Positions 1 to 9,004 of a stretch of 64,000 nt of DNA are shown piece by piece; position 1 is the stretch's first letter, and every line of letters starts with the position of its first letter. The translations under genes and the position numbers were made by a program. The DNA lies in assembly GCF_004123835.1 (NCBI RefSeq), contig NZ_MZMU01000024.1, positions 248,001-312,000 on the forward strand, read 5' to 3'. Source of the DNA: Rhizobium leguminosarum (GTDB lineage Bacteria > Pseudomonadota > Alphaproteobacteria > Rhizobiales > Rhizobiaceae). The notes beneath the pieces were generated by a model. The model was given only the letters and a program-made list of their open reading frames with translations, had not been told where the DNA came from and searched no databases.

Positions 1-674
1 GCAGCGCCTCCGACCTCAAGCAGTTTTCAGAAATCGTGCCCGACAGCCTGCTGATCGAAAACGGCGCCGATATCGGCAAGTTCGCCGACACCGCTTCACG
101 CCGGGCAAAGCGCCGCATCGTCACGATCGGCCGCTTCTCGGTGAACAAGCGGCTGGACCACCTGCTCGATGCGATGGCCATGTTGAAGACCCGCCATCCG
201 GAATGGCATCTCGACATCGTCGGCGCCGAATCCGACCTGAACCGGGCGGATGTCGAAGGCGCAATCGAAAGCCGTCATCTGTCCGGCCGCGTCACCCTGC
301 ATGTGTCGCCCGAGAACGACACCATCCGGCGCATCATCGCAGAAGCCTCGATTCTCGCCTCCGCCTCGGAATATGAAGGTTTCGGCCTGGTGGCGCTGGA
401 GGCGATGAGCGCCGGCCTCCTGCCGGTGCTGAACGCCAACGATGCATTTGTTACGCTTGCCGCCCGGCATCCCGTTCTCATGCTCGCCGATTTCACCAAT
501 CCTGAGAGCGCCGCCACGGCGATCGAAGCGGCCCATCAAACTCTTTCGCGCCAGCCGGACGCCATTCGCGCCGAGCTTCTCGACGCCGCCCGCGGCTATT
601 CCTGGGATATCGTCGCCGGACGTTACATCGATCTCTACAGATCGCTTGATGTCGTCGCCGCGAAAAGCATCTGA
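1..674 (+). CDS. GT4-type glycosyltransferase, 3' part (5' end outside window)
   Basis: The open frame runs in from the window edge (first full codon at base 3), so the N-terminal acceptor-binding half is missing. What is visible is the donor-binding half of a GT-B glycosyltransferase of family 4. A VTIGRFSVNKRLDHLL strand-loop-helix opens the nucleotide-sugar-binding domain, and SEYEGFGLVALEAM carries the ExxGFGxxxxE signature that contacts the sugar nucleotide. It should be a cytoplasmic or membrane-associated enzyme adding one sugar to a lipid-linked glycan. It converges on the flippase-fusion gene at 744, so it is not in the same transcript, but the shared theme suggests one polysaccharide locus. 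Donor and acceptor cannot be read from sequence. Confidence 0.85.
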   Translation, partial: SASDLKQFSEIVPDSLLIENGADIGKFADTASRRAKRRIVTIGRFSVNKRLDHLLDAMAMLKTRHPEWHLDIVGAESDLNRADVEGAIESRHLSGRVTLHVSPENDTIRRIIAEASILASASEYEGFGLVALEAMSAGLLPVLNANDAFVTLAARHPVLMLADFTNPESAATAIEAAHQTLSRQPDAIRAELLDAARGYSWDIVAGRYIDLYRSLDVVAAKSI

Positions 675-743
675 TCCTGTCTTCCTGCCGCATAAGCTAC
701 AGCATTGCGCGTGTGAAACGACGCGGCGCTGTAGAATCGCCGG

Positions 744-3700
744 TTATGCTTTCGCCAGACGGATGATCTCGTCGAGCACGAATTTGCGCGATTGTGGCGG
801 CGTCAGATTGTGGTCGGCATCCGGCAGCATCAGCAGCCGCACGTTCGGATAGCGGGAAAGCCTGGCACCGCGCGGCCCGAAGTGGAAATAGACGTGGTCG
901 AGCCCGACATCGCCCTCGCTGTAGATCAGCGTCAGCGGCACCTTGCGTTTGCCGAACAGCGCGAAGGAGTGCCGGACCTCGCGGGCGATATGGCGTCGGT
1001 CGGGGAGCAGCTCGAGTAGCGGCGCGATCCACGGCGACAGCCGCCGGCCGGCGGCGATGACGATATTCTGCAGCGCCGCAACGACGTCCACTTGGCCGCG
1101 CAGCAGCCGCTTCAGCGTGTCGAGCCGGGCCAGGCGCTGGCTGTAATCATCGAGGCTACGAGGAACGGAGACGACATGCTCGCGGCGCACCGGCATGTCA
1201 GGATCCCAGTAATAGACGAAGGGATTGATCGACACGACTGCCTTCAGCCGTTCGTCGGCGACGCCGGCGCGGAAGGCGACGTAACCGCCGCTGCATCGGC
1301 CGGCGACCATGACGGGACCGGCGACGACGTTTTCGAGTAGATCGAGTGCGGCGACTGCATCCGCGGTCTGCGTATCCGAATAAAGCACTTGTTCCGGCGC
1401 ATCCGGCCGCGGCGGGCTGTCGCCGACATTGGCGGAATCGAAGCGCAGCGAAACGACGCCTTGGCGGGCGAGCTCGCGCGCCATATCAACCGTCGTCCGT
1501 CCCCAACCGGCATGCCGGTCATAGGCCGTCGACAGGAAGAGCACGGCATTGCCCTTGATCTCGCCAAGCGGCTGGCTGACGACGCCGACCAGATGATTGT
1601 GGCTTCCGAAACGGACCGGCGTTTCGGCAAAACCATCGCCGGCAAGCGGCTGGTTGTCGATCACCGCCGGTGAATGGACGGCAGATGTCGCCGTCGTCGT
1701 TGTTTCCAGCCACGTCGTCAGCAGTGCGACGACAGCCATCGGCGTCTTGGCAAACAGCGGATTGGTGGCGAGTTCGTCATAGCCTTCGAAAGCCTTCTGC
1801 TCGACATCGGCGCCAAGCGCCTTCAGCGCATCGGCAAAACCGGTATCCTCGGCCTTGGCGGGACGTTCGAGGATCAGGTAGCGGGAGGCTGCGAGCCCCT
1901 GCGGCGAGGCGATGTTGAGCTTGCCGAGCTCGGCAGCGATCTCTTCGGGCATGACGAGCCCGGCGATCTGCACCTTCGCGGTCTGGACATGCTCCTTGCC
2001 GAGGCCGAGATCGGCATCGATGATCTTGGACCACATGTTGAGTTCGCGCAGATAGGCCCGGCCGCTCAGCACCGGCGCCAGCATGACGAGGCTGTCGACG
2101 CCTTCGATCGAGGAACCGACGCGATGGGCAAGCGTAGCACCGAGGCCCTGGGCGATGAGGATGATGCGGTCGCAGCCGGAGAGCGACTTCAGCTTATCGG
2201 CGGCCGCACGGATCGAATCTTCCCAGGTTTCCAGCCTCGCCGGCAGTGCGCCGAAATCGAGCGCATCGCCGGTGCCGCGATAGTCGAAGCGCAGGCTCGG
2301 CACGCCGATATCCGAGAAATGCTCCGCCGCGACGCGGAAGAATTTACGGCTGCACATCTCCTCGAAACCCCAGGGACTGACGAAGAGCACCGCGGCCGAC
2401 CGTTTCTTGGCGAGAGGATTTTCAGGCATGAACAGCCCGATCGTGCCGTCGAAGACGACAGGCAGGGCAGCACTGCGTCCCGCACCCTCGGCCGGTTCGA
2501 GCGAGAATTCGCCAGGCGCGACCTTGGCGCGATCGGGATCGCCCGGAAGCCGCGGCGCGATGAAATTGATCGCGTGGCCGACCGGTCGCCGCAGCAGGGA
2601 CGGCATCTTGTCGAGAATGGAGCGCATGACTTCGACATCCTCGCCGGGCACGGCGCGCAGCACGCGCAATGCCGCGAAATAGCAGAATGTACCGGCAATG
2701 ATCGCGCCGACCAATCCGGCCGGACCCTCGACGAATTCCAGCACCGAAATCGCTCCGCAAGCACACAGCACGGAGGCGAGCGTCACCTTCGTCAAGCTTG
2801 CGTAGAGACCCGAAAGCTGGGATCCGAATCCTGTCTGTCTGATCATCATCACCGACATCGCAACGAATACGAGGATGCGCACGAGTGCGGCACCCTCGGC
2901 CGCAAGCCTAGGTACGATCAGTAAACAACCCGCTACCATCAGTAGGCCACCTATTACACTGATCTTCAGGCGAGAGCGGGCCCTGTCCATCGACAGCAGG
3001 TAGAGGCTGAGGATCTGCATGAAGGTATAGGCGGGAGCAACAAGCGCAAGCAGCGCCACCACCGTCCCGCTGCGGCGGAACACTTCGCCGAACACCACGA
3101 GCACCAGTTCGCTGGAGATCGCGGCAAGCCCGAGGCTCATCGGCAGCACGATATAGGCCATGCTGCGGGTAACGGCGGTAAAGACCTCGACCGGCAATGT
3201 CGAATCGTCGCTGCTGTGCCGCCGCTCGGAATAATAGGGCAGCAGGCTGCCGGTCATCTGGATCGGCAGTTGCAGCGCGATATTCGCGATCGACAGGCCG
3301 ACGGCATAATAGCCGACCATCTCTACCGACCAGAACTGCTGCAAGAAGAGCAGCTCGAGGCGGTTGAGGAAAATGGAATCGATGATGAACTGGATCGACA
3401 GGATGACGGAGGAGGAGGCGAGATATTTCAGCGAGACCCCGCACCAGTCGCGCCGCGCCAGAAGGATCGGCAGCGTGGCGAAAAACAGCACGAGCTGGCC
3501 GAGCGCATAGCCGACGAGAACGCCCTCGACGCCGTAGAAAACAGCACCGACGGCAACGCCGGCAAGCTGCACGATCGAGACGGCGACCGTCAGCTTAAAG
3601 AAGGCGCCCAGCTTCTTTTCGCCGATCAGGTAGAATTTGACGAAGGATCCGATCGCCTGGATGAAGAACAGCACGCCCGTGACCAGAGCGACGGAAGGTG

Positions 3701-4055
3701 CCGTGTCGGCCCAGTGCATCTTTTCGGAGGTCAGGAAGAACAGCGCGTAGAGCGCCAGCAGCACGACGGTCGAGAACATCATGAAGCTGACGAGGATGGC
3801 GGCAAAACCCCGCCGGCGGCGCGCGTCGAAGCCTTCCGCCGAAAGTTGCGGCAACGTCTTCAGCAGCGTGATGCTGGAGCCGAGCTCGGCGATCGAGGCG
3901 CCGGTCACCACCAGCCAGAGCGAGAAGGCGACGATGCCGTTGGCTTCCGGCCCGAGCAGCCGCGCGGTTATGATCGACGAAACAAAGCCCGTCAGAAGCA
4001 GCAGCATGCCTGCCGCCGCGTTCATCACCGAGTTTGCGATAATACCCTTCGACAT
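744..4055 (-). CDS. Polysaccharide flippase fused to two alpha/beta hydrolase domains
   Basis: A protein of 1103 residues, more than twice the usual flippase length. Residues 1 to about 460 are a multi-helix Wzx/MATE-like oligosaccharide flippase, starting with a long hydrophobic segment. A linker to about 530 leads to hydrolase domain 1 (about 540-775), then domain 2 (about 800-1103). In domain 1 the nucleophile elbow reads AQGLGA, with Gly637 where Ser is expected, so it is probably inactive. In domain 2 the elbow is GRCSGG with Cys921 at the nucleophile position, as in dienelactone-hydrolase-like and exosortase-associated hydrolases. A likely role is moving a lipid-linked glycan across the inner membrane, with the soluble part acting on or sensing an ester group. 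It is the last gene of the run that starts at 11351; a 105-base repeat separates it from the glycosyltransferase upstream. Confidence 0.85.
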   Translation of the reverse strand: MSKGIIANSVMNAAAGMLLLLTGFVSSIITARLLGPEANGIVAFSLWLVVTGASIAELGSSITLLKTLPQLSAEGFDARRRRGFAAILVSFMMFSTVVLLALYALFFLTSEKMHWADTAPSVALVTGVLFFIQAIGSFVKFYLIGEKKLGAFFKLTVAVSIVQLAGVAVGAVFYGVEGVLVGYALGQLVLFFATLPILLARRDWCGVSLKYLASSSVILSIQFIIDSIFLNRLELLFLQQFWSVEMVGYYAVGLSIANIALQLPIQMTGSLLPYYSERRHSSDDSTLPVEVFTAVTRSMAYIVLPMSLGLAAISSELVLVVFGEVFRRSGTVVALLALVAPAYTFMQILSLYLLSMDRARSRLKISVIGGLLMVAGCLLIVPRLAAEGAALVRILVFVAMSVMMIRQTGFGSQLSGLYASLTKVTLASVLCACGAISVLEFVEGPAGLVGAIIAGTFCYFAALRVLRAVPGEDVEVMRSILDKMPSLLRRPVGHAINFIAPRLPGDPDRAKVAPGEFSLEPAEGAGRSAALPVVFDGTIGLFMPENPLAKKRSAAVLFVSPWGFEEMCSRKFFRVAAEHFSDIGVPSLRFDYRGTGDALDFGALPARLETWEDSIRAAADKLKSLSGCDRIILIAQGLGATLAHRVGSSIEGVDSLVMLAPVLSGRAYLRELNMWSKIIDADLGLGKEHVQTAKVQIAGLVMPEEIAAELGKLNIASPQGLAASRYLILERPAKAEDTGFADALKALGADVEQKAFEGYDELATNPLFAKTPMAVVALLTTWLETTTTATSAVHSPAVIDNQPLAGDGFAETPVRFGSHNHLVGVVSQPLGEIKGNAVLFLSTAYDRHAGWGRTTVDMARELARQGVVSLRFDSANVGDSPPRPDAPEQVLYSDTQTADAVAALDLLENVVAGPVMVAGRCSGGYVAFRAGVADERLKAVVSINPFVYYWDPDMPVRREHVVSVPRSLDDYSQRLARLDTLKRLLRGQVDVVAALQNIVIAAGRRLSPWIAPLLELLPDRRHIAREVRHSFALFGKRKVPLTLIYSEGDVGLDHVYFHFGPRGARLSRYPNVRLLMLPDADHNLTPPQSRKFVLDEIIRLAKA

Positions 4056-4078
4056 CTGTCCATCCGTCAGGATCGGCC

Positions 4079-4183
4079 TAAAGCGCGTCGCGATCTTTCA
4101 GATTCGCTCCTCGCGCTTTAGGTTTTTGTTTTTACGCATATCGTTATCGCAAAACCGCTGCACACTTTTGCGCGACATGCTCT
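4079..4183. repeat. Rhizobial palindromic intergenic repeat, long form (copy 1)
   Basis: A 105-base element between the GT4 gene and the flippase fusion. It contains the core CGCAAAAsTGTGCnGCGGTTTTGCG as an inverted arm pair, plus a tail with the palindrome-like AAGCGCG...CGCGCTTT. It is almost identical, in reverse orientation, to bases 15306-15410. It resembles the rhizobial RIME-type mosaic repeats. It may fold in the operon mRNA. Confidence 0.8.
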
Positions 4184-4241
4184 AAAGCCGCATACCCGCC
4201 ATCTCTAATGCGAAAATGTTAAAATAAAGCGGAGTGGCACC

Positions 4242-5420
4242 TTAGCTGGCCTGCATCGCCGCCAGCGTCTGAAGGGCTTTCTCGTAGCTGTTTTCCGAGA
4301 GGTAACGCAGCAGGAACTCCCGCGCCTTCTCGGCCTTCTCTCGTGCACGCTCGGGTGTGCGGAAGATATCTTGCAGGTGCGCGGCCGCTGCTTCTGGAGA
4401 GGGGTCGGCCCAGACCGCGCCTTCGAGCCCGGCAAATTCGGGATGGGTATCGACCACCGGAATGAGGGGAGAGGCAACCAGCCAGCTATTGTCGGGATCG
4501 CAGAAATCCACCGTGCCCGACCAGGCCGTGGAAATGACGGGCGTACGCTGCATGATCGCCTCGGCCACCGTCAGCCCGAAACCCTCAGAACGATGCAGCG
4601 AAACATAGGCGTCTGAACAGCGGATGAGGCCGTTGATATCGGAGTCCGACATCCTGTCGGTGACGATCCTGATCCGGGTATTGCCCGCGACCGAGGCGAC
4701 CAATTCGCGCAGGCCTTCATCCTTGTTGATATCGCCGCTGGCCTTCATCAACAGGAAGGCGCTGGGGCATTCGGCGGCAAATATCCGGAAGGCCTCGATG
4801 ACGGCCTGCGGATTTTTCCGGTTGATCGAGGAGCCGGCGCTGAAGATGAAGCTGACGAGAAAGGCGTCTTCCTCGATGCCGAATTTCTGGCGCATGCCTT
4901 CGGTCGCCGGCTTCTCGGTGACAGGATGCGGAACGACGATGACCGGTGCCGCAGTGAGGGGCGCAATCGCCCGCCTGGTGAATTCCGACGGCACGAAGAC
5001 GGCATTCATGTAATGCATCGCATTGCGCCACTCGGCCGGCACGACTTCGAGCTCCCAGGCGAAATAACCGATGTTGAAGGCGCGGGTGAAATTCGCAACG
5101 CCCTTCTTCAGGATGGCGCGCGGCAGCATCGGCGGATTGAGATGCCAGATCCGGCTCCCCGTGGGTTCGGTGGAGAGATGCGACGGCATCCATCCGGCAA
5201 AGGAATTCTCATCAGGATGGGTGCTGACGTCGGAGAGCGAAATCGCCCGCCCAGCCTCCGATAGAGCGCCGGCGCAGAGCCTTGCCGATTCCCCGACGCC
5301 GACCGCCATCGAGAGATAGCCGACGATTTCCACCGGCCTGCGCGGATTGAAGGCAAGACGCGACCGCGGGATCAGCCGCTGCAGAACATGCGCACGCAGA
5401 AAGCGGTATATCGTTCTCAA
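4242..5420 (-). CDS. GT4-family glycosyltransferase
   Basis: A 392-residue GT-B glycosyltransferase. The N-terminal domain has a glycine-rich start (YLSMAVGVGESAR). The C-terminal donor domain shows SFIFSAGSSINRKNP and the signature HRSEGFGLTVAEAIM (ExxGFGxxxxE). It is expected to transfer a sugar from a nucleotide donor in the cytoplasm. The start appears to be TTG at 5420, preceded by GGGAAAG at a suitable distance. It sits between the GH2 gene and the flippase fusion, all on -, with a palindromic repeat on each side. Donor and acceptor are unknown. Confidence 0.85.
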   Translation of the reverse strand: MRTIYRFLRAHVLQRLIPRSRLAFNPRRPVEIVGYLSMAVGVGESARLCAGALSEAGRAISLSDVSTHPDENSFAGWMPSHLSTEPTGSRIWHLNPPMLPRAILKKGVANFTRAFNIGYFAWELEVVPAEWRNAMHYMNAVFVPSEFTRRAIAPLTAAPVIVVPHPVTEKPATEGMRQKFGIEEDAFLVSFIFSAGSSINRKNPQAVIEAFRIFAAECPSAFLLMKASGDINKDEGLRELVASVAGNTRIRIVTDRMSDSDINGLIRCSDAYVSLHRSEGFGLTVAEAIMQRTPVISTAWSGTVDFCDPDNSWLVASPLIPVVDTHPEFAGLEGAVWADPSPEAAAAHLQDIFRTPERAREKAEKAREFLLRYLSENSYEKALQTLAAMQAS

Positions 5421-5473
5421 ATCACGGTCTTTCCCAATCGATCGGCATCATCCTTCGCAGGGGCGTCAGCCCC

Positions 5474-5523
5474 AGAGCATGATGCCGAAAAGTGTGCGCG
5501 GTTTTCGGACGACAGCATGCTCT
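5474..5523. repeat. Rhizobial palindromic intergenic repeat (copy 2)
   Basis: A 50-base near-perfect palindrome: AGAGCATGATGCCGAAAA arm, centre GTGTGCGCGG, then the complementary TTTTCGG...CATGCTCT arm. It lies between the GH2 gene and the GT4 gene of the same run. It can form a strong hairpin in the transcript. Confidence 0.85.
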
Positions 5524-5530
5524 CTCTTTT

Positions 5531-8005
5531 CTAGAACGCGACGCGATGCGAACTGCCTAGACTTCTGATCTCACCTGCCGGCGGAATATCGCTTTCCACG
5601 CCGGACAGCGCGTGGAGCTTCACGCGCCGCATCGCGCCGGGGGCAAGGTGGAACCAGTCGTCGTCGGCCCGATAGCCTTCGACGTCGATATGCACAGATT
5701 GCGCCAGCCGGTCGGTCCTGAGGTCAACGAACCAGCCGTCGCTGTCTCTGGTGAATGATGCTTCGATCCCTGCGTCATGCAGCGCCTTCCCCCGTCCGCA
5801 CGGGAAGTGGAAGCTCTCGGCGAGAATGGCGCCGTCCGCCAGCGAGCGCAGGCGCGCCACACTTGCATCATGCGCCGGCGGCCCGAAACGGAAGGCATAG
5901 GTCGTGTCGAAGAAGGCGCCGAACAGCGCGGTGCAGGCAAGGCGCTCCGTGTCTCTTGCCGCCAGCTTGAAGGCCCTGCTGCCGCTGACGACCTGCTGTT
6001 TTCCGCCGCGCAGGCAGACAACCTCGAGCTCGACATCGAGCGCTGCATCCGTCTCGTTGACGACATGCACGTCGAGACCGTTCGTTCCCTCGTCGGTGAA
6101 GACCACTTGCACCGGCCGGAATGCACGGCGCATCGCATACCAGACCGGCTTCGGCTCTCCGGTGGAATCGATCACTCCCCAGCCGGGGCCGGGCAGCAGA
6201 TCCTGCAGCGTCCAGACGAGCGCGCCATTGCAGGCGGAGCCCTTGCGCCGCCATTCGGCAAAAGTCTCCTCGATCACCTCGCAGGTCGCGGCGCGGGAGA
6301 AATCGAGATAGCGTTCCGGATCTTCGCGGCGCAGATGGGCCGGATCGAAACCGTAGAGAAGCTGCAGGTAGAAATCGCGAACATCCTCGAAATCCCACGA
6401 TGCACTGCGGTCGCGGGGCACGCGGGCCTTCCACAGCGGGCTGTGGACGGCGGGCACATCGAGATGACGCTGCAGCGTCCTTTGCTGCGGCACATGCGCG
6501 AAGGCGAGGCTTTCGGAAGCAAAACGCACATCGGCGCGGCGCGCATCCGCAATCGGTCGCATATAGGCGCCGACGCCGTAATAATGGGCGATACCGGCAT
6601 TGGGCGAAAAGGGCATCGCTCCGCCATAGGGCGAGTTCGGGACATAGGGCACGTCGGGGCGCATGCGCGCGACGACCGCCGGAATGATTTCATCGGTGAC
6701 CGGTCCGCTCCAGAATTCCGCCGGCAGACCGAGCATGGCCGCCTGCTGGTGGATTTCGCTGCCGCCACAGAGCACGGCCAGCGAAGGCGACGCCTGCACG
6801 CCGTGCAGAAATTCCTCGACCTCCGCATGCACGTGGCCGAGAAAAGCCTTGTCGTTGCGCGGATAATCGAAATTGGCGAACATGAAATCCTGCCAGACGA
6901 GCAGACCGAGCTCGTCGCAGAGCGTGAAGAAATCAGGCGTTTCGTAGGCCATGGTGCCGCCGATGCGGATCATGTTCATGCCGGCTGCAGCGGCAAGCCG
7001 CAGAAACGGCTCATAATCCGCCCGCCCGCCCGGCAATCGCACGATATCAGCCGTCGTCCACACCGCGCCGCGGCAGAAGATGCGTTCGCCGTTGACGAGG
7101 AGCGCGAAGTCATCGCCATCGGCACCACGGTCGACGTCGATACGCCGGAAGCCGGTCCTGCCGAGCGGATATTCCACGCCGTCGGAAACCAGCATCAGCT
7201 CATAGAGGCGCGGAGCGCCATGCGTATGCGGCCACCAGGGCTCGATGTCGGAAAGCTTGAGGATAGCCGAATAATGACTGTCGCCGACCTTCTCGAAGGG
7301 CTGCTCCATCCCGCCGCAGCGCAGCAGCATCGCCGGATCCTCGGCATTGCTATGCAGGGAAACGCTGAGGCGACCGACACCACTCTCCTCGAATACGGCG
7401 CGGATGGAGACATTGTCGATCGAGACAGGATCACGCCGCACCATCGAAATCGGCCGCCATGGCCCGATGGCATGGATATCGGGGCACCAGCCGGGCATAT
7501 GGCCGAGCAGCGTCGTGCGGAAATTCTTCAAGCCCGCCGGCGTGATCATCTGCGGACGCCAGCGCGCGCGCGCGCCCGGCTCCGACAGGCGGGGGCCGAG
7601 CGCCCGGAAGCACAGTGCCAGTTCATCGCCGCCCGAAAGCGTCACCGGAATCTCGTGCGCCGTGAACATGCTCTCGGAAAACAGGATTTCCTGGCCGTTC
7701 AGGAAGACATGGCAAAGCGTTGCCAGCCCTTCGAAACGCAGGTTCGCGTCGCCAGGCTCGGCATCGAAAAGCCGGCATAGATACCAGGCGTCCCGCGTGT
7801 TCAGCGACTCGGGATTTTCCCGATCGAAGAGCCCGGCTTTTTCAAGCGCGGCGGCAACGGTGCCGGGAACGGGTGCTGGAATGAACTGTGCGGAGAGCGG
7901 GATGTCGTGCGGCACGGCGCAGGCGCCCGGCTCCGTCAGGATCAGGTTCCAGCCTTCGGAAAGTAGACTTTCCTCGGCACCGATGCTCGCCAAACGCCCC
8001 CGCAT
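5531..8005 (-). CDS. Glycoside hydrolase family 2, beta-mannosidase-like
   Basis: An 824-residue GH2 enzyme of the beta-mannosidase type: N-terminal sugar-binding jelly roll with WYLCRLFD and a conserved HVFLNG strand, immunoglobulin-like domain, then the TIM barrel (MIRIGG, ELGLLVWQDFMFAN). The acid/base glutamate is in CGGSEIHQQ and the nucleophile glutamate in FASESLAF. No signal peptide is visible, so it should be cytoplasmic. The ATG at 8005 was chosen because GGAG lies seven bases upstream; an earlier in-frame start would overlap the previous gene. Its place in a run with glycosyltransferases and a flippase suggests trimming or transglycosylation of a biosynthetic intermediate rather than nutrient digestion; that is inference. 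Confidence 0.85.
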   Translation of the reverse strand: MRGRLASIGAEESLLSEGWNLILTEPGACAVPHDIPLSAQFIPAPVPGTVAAALEKAGLFDRENPESLNTRDAWYLCRLFDAEPGDANLRFEGLATLCHVFLNGQEILFSESMFTAHEIPVTLSGGDELALCFRALGPRLSEPGARARWRPQMITPAGLKNFRTTLLGHMPGWCPDIHAIGPWRPISMVRRDPVSIDNVSIRAVFEESGVGRLSVSLHSNAEDPAMLLRCGGMEQPFEKVGDSHYSAILKLSDIEPWWPHTHGAPRLYELMLVSDGVEYPLGRTGFRRIDVDRGADGDDFALLVNGERIFCRGAVWTTADIVRLPGGRADYEPFLRLAAAAGMNMIRIGGTMAYETPDFFTLCDELGLLVWQDFMFANFDYPRNDKAFLGHVHAEVEEFLHGVQASPSLAVLCGGSEIHQQAAMLGLPAEFWSGPVTDEIIPAVVARMRPDVPYVPNSPYGGAMPFSPNAGIAHYYGVGAYMRPIADARRADVRFASESLAFAHVPQQRTLQRHLDVPAVHSPLWKARVPRDRSASWDFEDVRDFYLQLLYGFDPAHLRREDPERYLDFSRAATCEVIEETFAEWRRKGSACNGALVWTLQDLLPGPGWGVIDSTGEPKPVWYAMRRAFRPVQVVFTDEGTNGLDVHVVNETDAALDVELEVVCLRGGKQQVVSGSRAFKLAARDTERLACTALFGAFFDTTYAFRFGPPAHDASVARLRSLADGAILAESFHFPCGRGKALHDAGIEASFTRDSDGWFVDLRTDRLAQSVHIDVEGYRADDDWFHLAPGAMRRVKLHALSGVESDIPPAGEIRSLGSSHRVAF

Positions 8006-8021
8006 GGTCAGATCTCCGGCC

Positions 8022-8996
8022 TCAGATTCGCCCCGCAAGCGACGCCATCATGGAATCCCATGCATCGGCGGCCGGATCAAGTGCTGCCTGCAGCGGCTCG
8101 AACCTCCTGCGGGTGACGGCGCGGGCAAGCTGGAACTGCACCGATTTCGCCACCTCCGAAATACGCCTGGCATGCTCCGTGGCAGCCGCGAATTCATCAG
8201 GGGAGAGCCAGGCGAGATGATCGGCCGCCAGCTCGAAATTGGCGCCGACCTGGCGAAGCGTGTTGAAGGCGTATTTGTGGAAGAAGCCGAACGGCCGTTC
8301 CGCCACCGCTTCGACCTGTTGCGGAAAAACGCTTGCAAAGGCGCGAATCGGATTTTCGCGGGGACGCCGGGCGAAGTGAAAGCCGGCAAGCCGCCGCGCG
8401 GTCGAACGCAGATGCGCTTCATCAGCGGGTCTTTCCGGGAACCGGGCAAATTCCGTGTAGGGCAGGAACGGCGGGTCGTTTTCCGTCAGCTGCAGCTGGA
8501 ACAGACCGTCGAAATCCTCGCCTTCGAGACGGAAATAACCGGCATTGTGGAAATAGTCGACGCGCTTGGCCGCAACGTCCAGCCGATTGATCGCAACCGT
8601 CGTCTTGCCGTGCTCCTGCCGGTAGGCGGTTCCACGGGTATCCGGCATGTAGAAGGAATCCATTTCGATCAGGCAGAGACGGCCCCGCGCGATCTGAACC
8701 TCGACATGGCGTTCAACACGGTCGTAGATGGCAAGCTCAGTCGCACGAATGCCGTAGAGCGCTTCGAGATCCTCGAGCGGCACCTTGAAGAAAGTGAACT
8801 GGTCGCCCTCGAAATCCTGCGTCAGGGTAAAACCCAGCATCGCCTCGGGCGCAACACCTGTTGTCGCCAGCACTTCGATCCAGAGATCGACATAGCAATT
8901 GGTTTCCGGCCAGGCGCGCTCGCCGGAATGCAGCGCATGCGCCCGGTAGGTTTCCGGGTCGATTCCCGAAAATACCCCCGAAAATACCGATGTCAT
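8022..8996 (-). CDS. DUF1839 family protein
   Basis: A 324-residue protein matching the DUF1839 family as I remember it, a family usually found next to amino acid:[carrier protein] ligases. It has no signal peptide or membrane segment. The N-terminal half holds several acidic and aromatic clusters (NCYVDLWIEVL, YDRVERHVEVQ, EMDSFYMPD), the C-terminal half is helical. The ATG at 8996 follows the ligase stop by eight bases; an upstream start at 9041 would overlap that gene. The function is unknown. The size and the fixed association suggest a transferase that takes the aminoacyl group from the carrier protein, but no sequence motif proves this. Confidence 0.75.
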   Translation of the reverse strand: MTSVFSGVFSGIDPETYRAHALHSGERAWPETNCYVDLWIEVLATTGVAPEAMLGFTLTQDFEGDQFTFFKVPLEDLEALYGIRATELAIYDRVERHVEVQIARGRLCLIEMDSFYMPDTRGTAYRQEHGKTTVAINRLDVAAKRVDYFHNAGYFRLEGEDFDGLFQLQLTENDPPFLPYTEFARFPERPADEAHLRSTARRLAGFHFARRPRENPIRAFASVFPQQVEAVAERPFGFFHKYAFNTLRQVGANFELAADHLAWLSPDEFAAATEHARRISEVAKSVQFQLARAVTRRRFEPLQAALDPAADAWDSMMASLAGRI

Positions 8997-9004
8997 CGAT
9001 TTGC

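Noticed and set aside
5777..7780. A 667-codon open frame on + opposite the GH2 gene
   Set aside because: It is a GC-rich antisense shadow: composition is Arg/His/Ala-heavy, no family was recognised, and the - strand frame has a complete GH2 protein.
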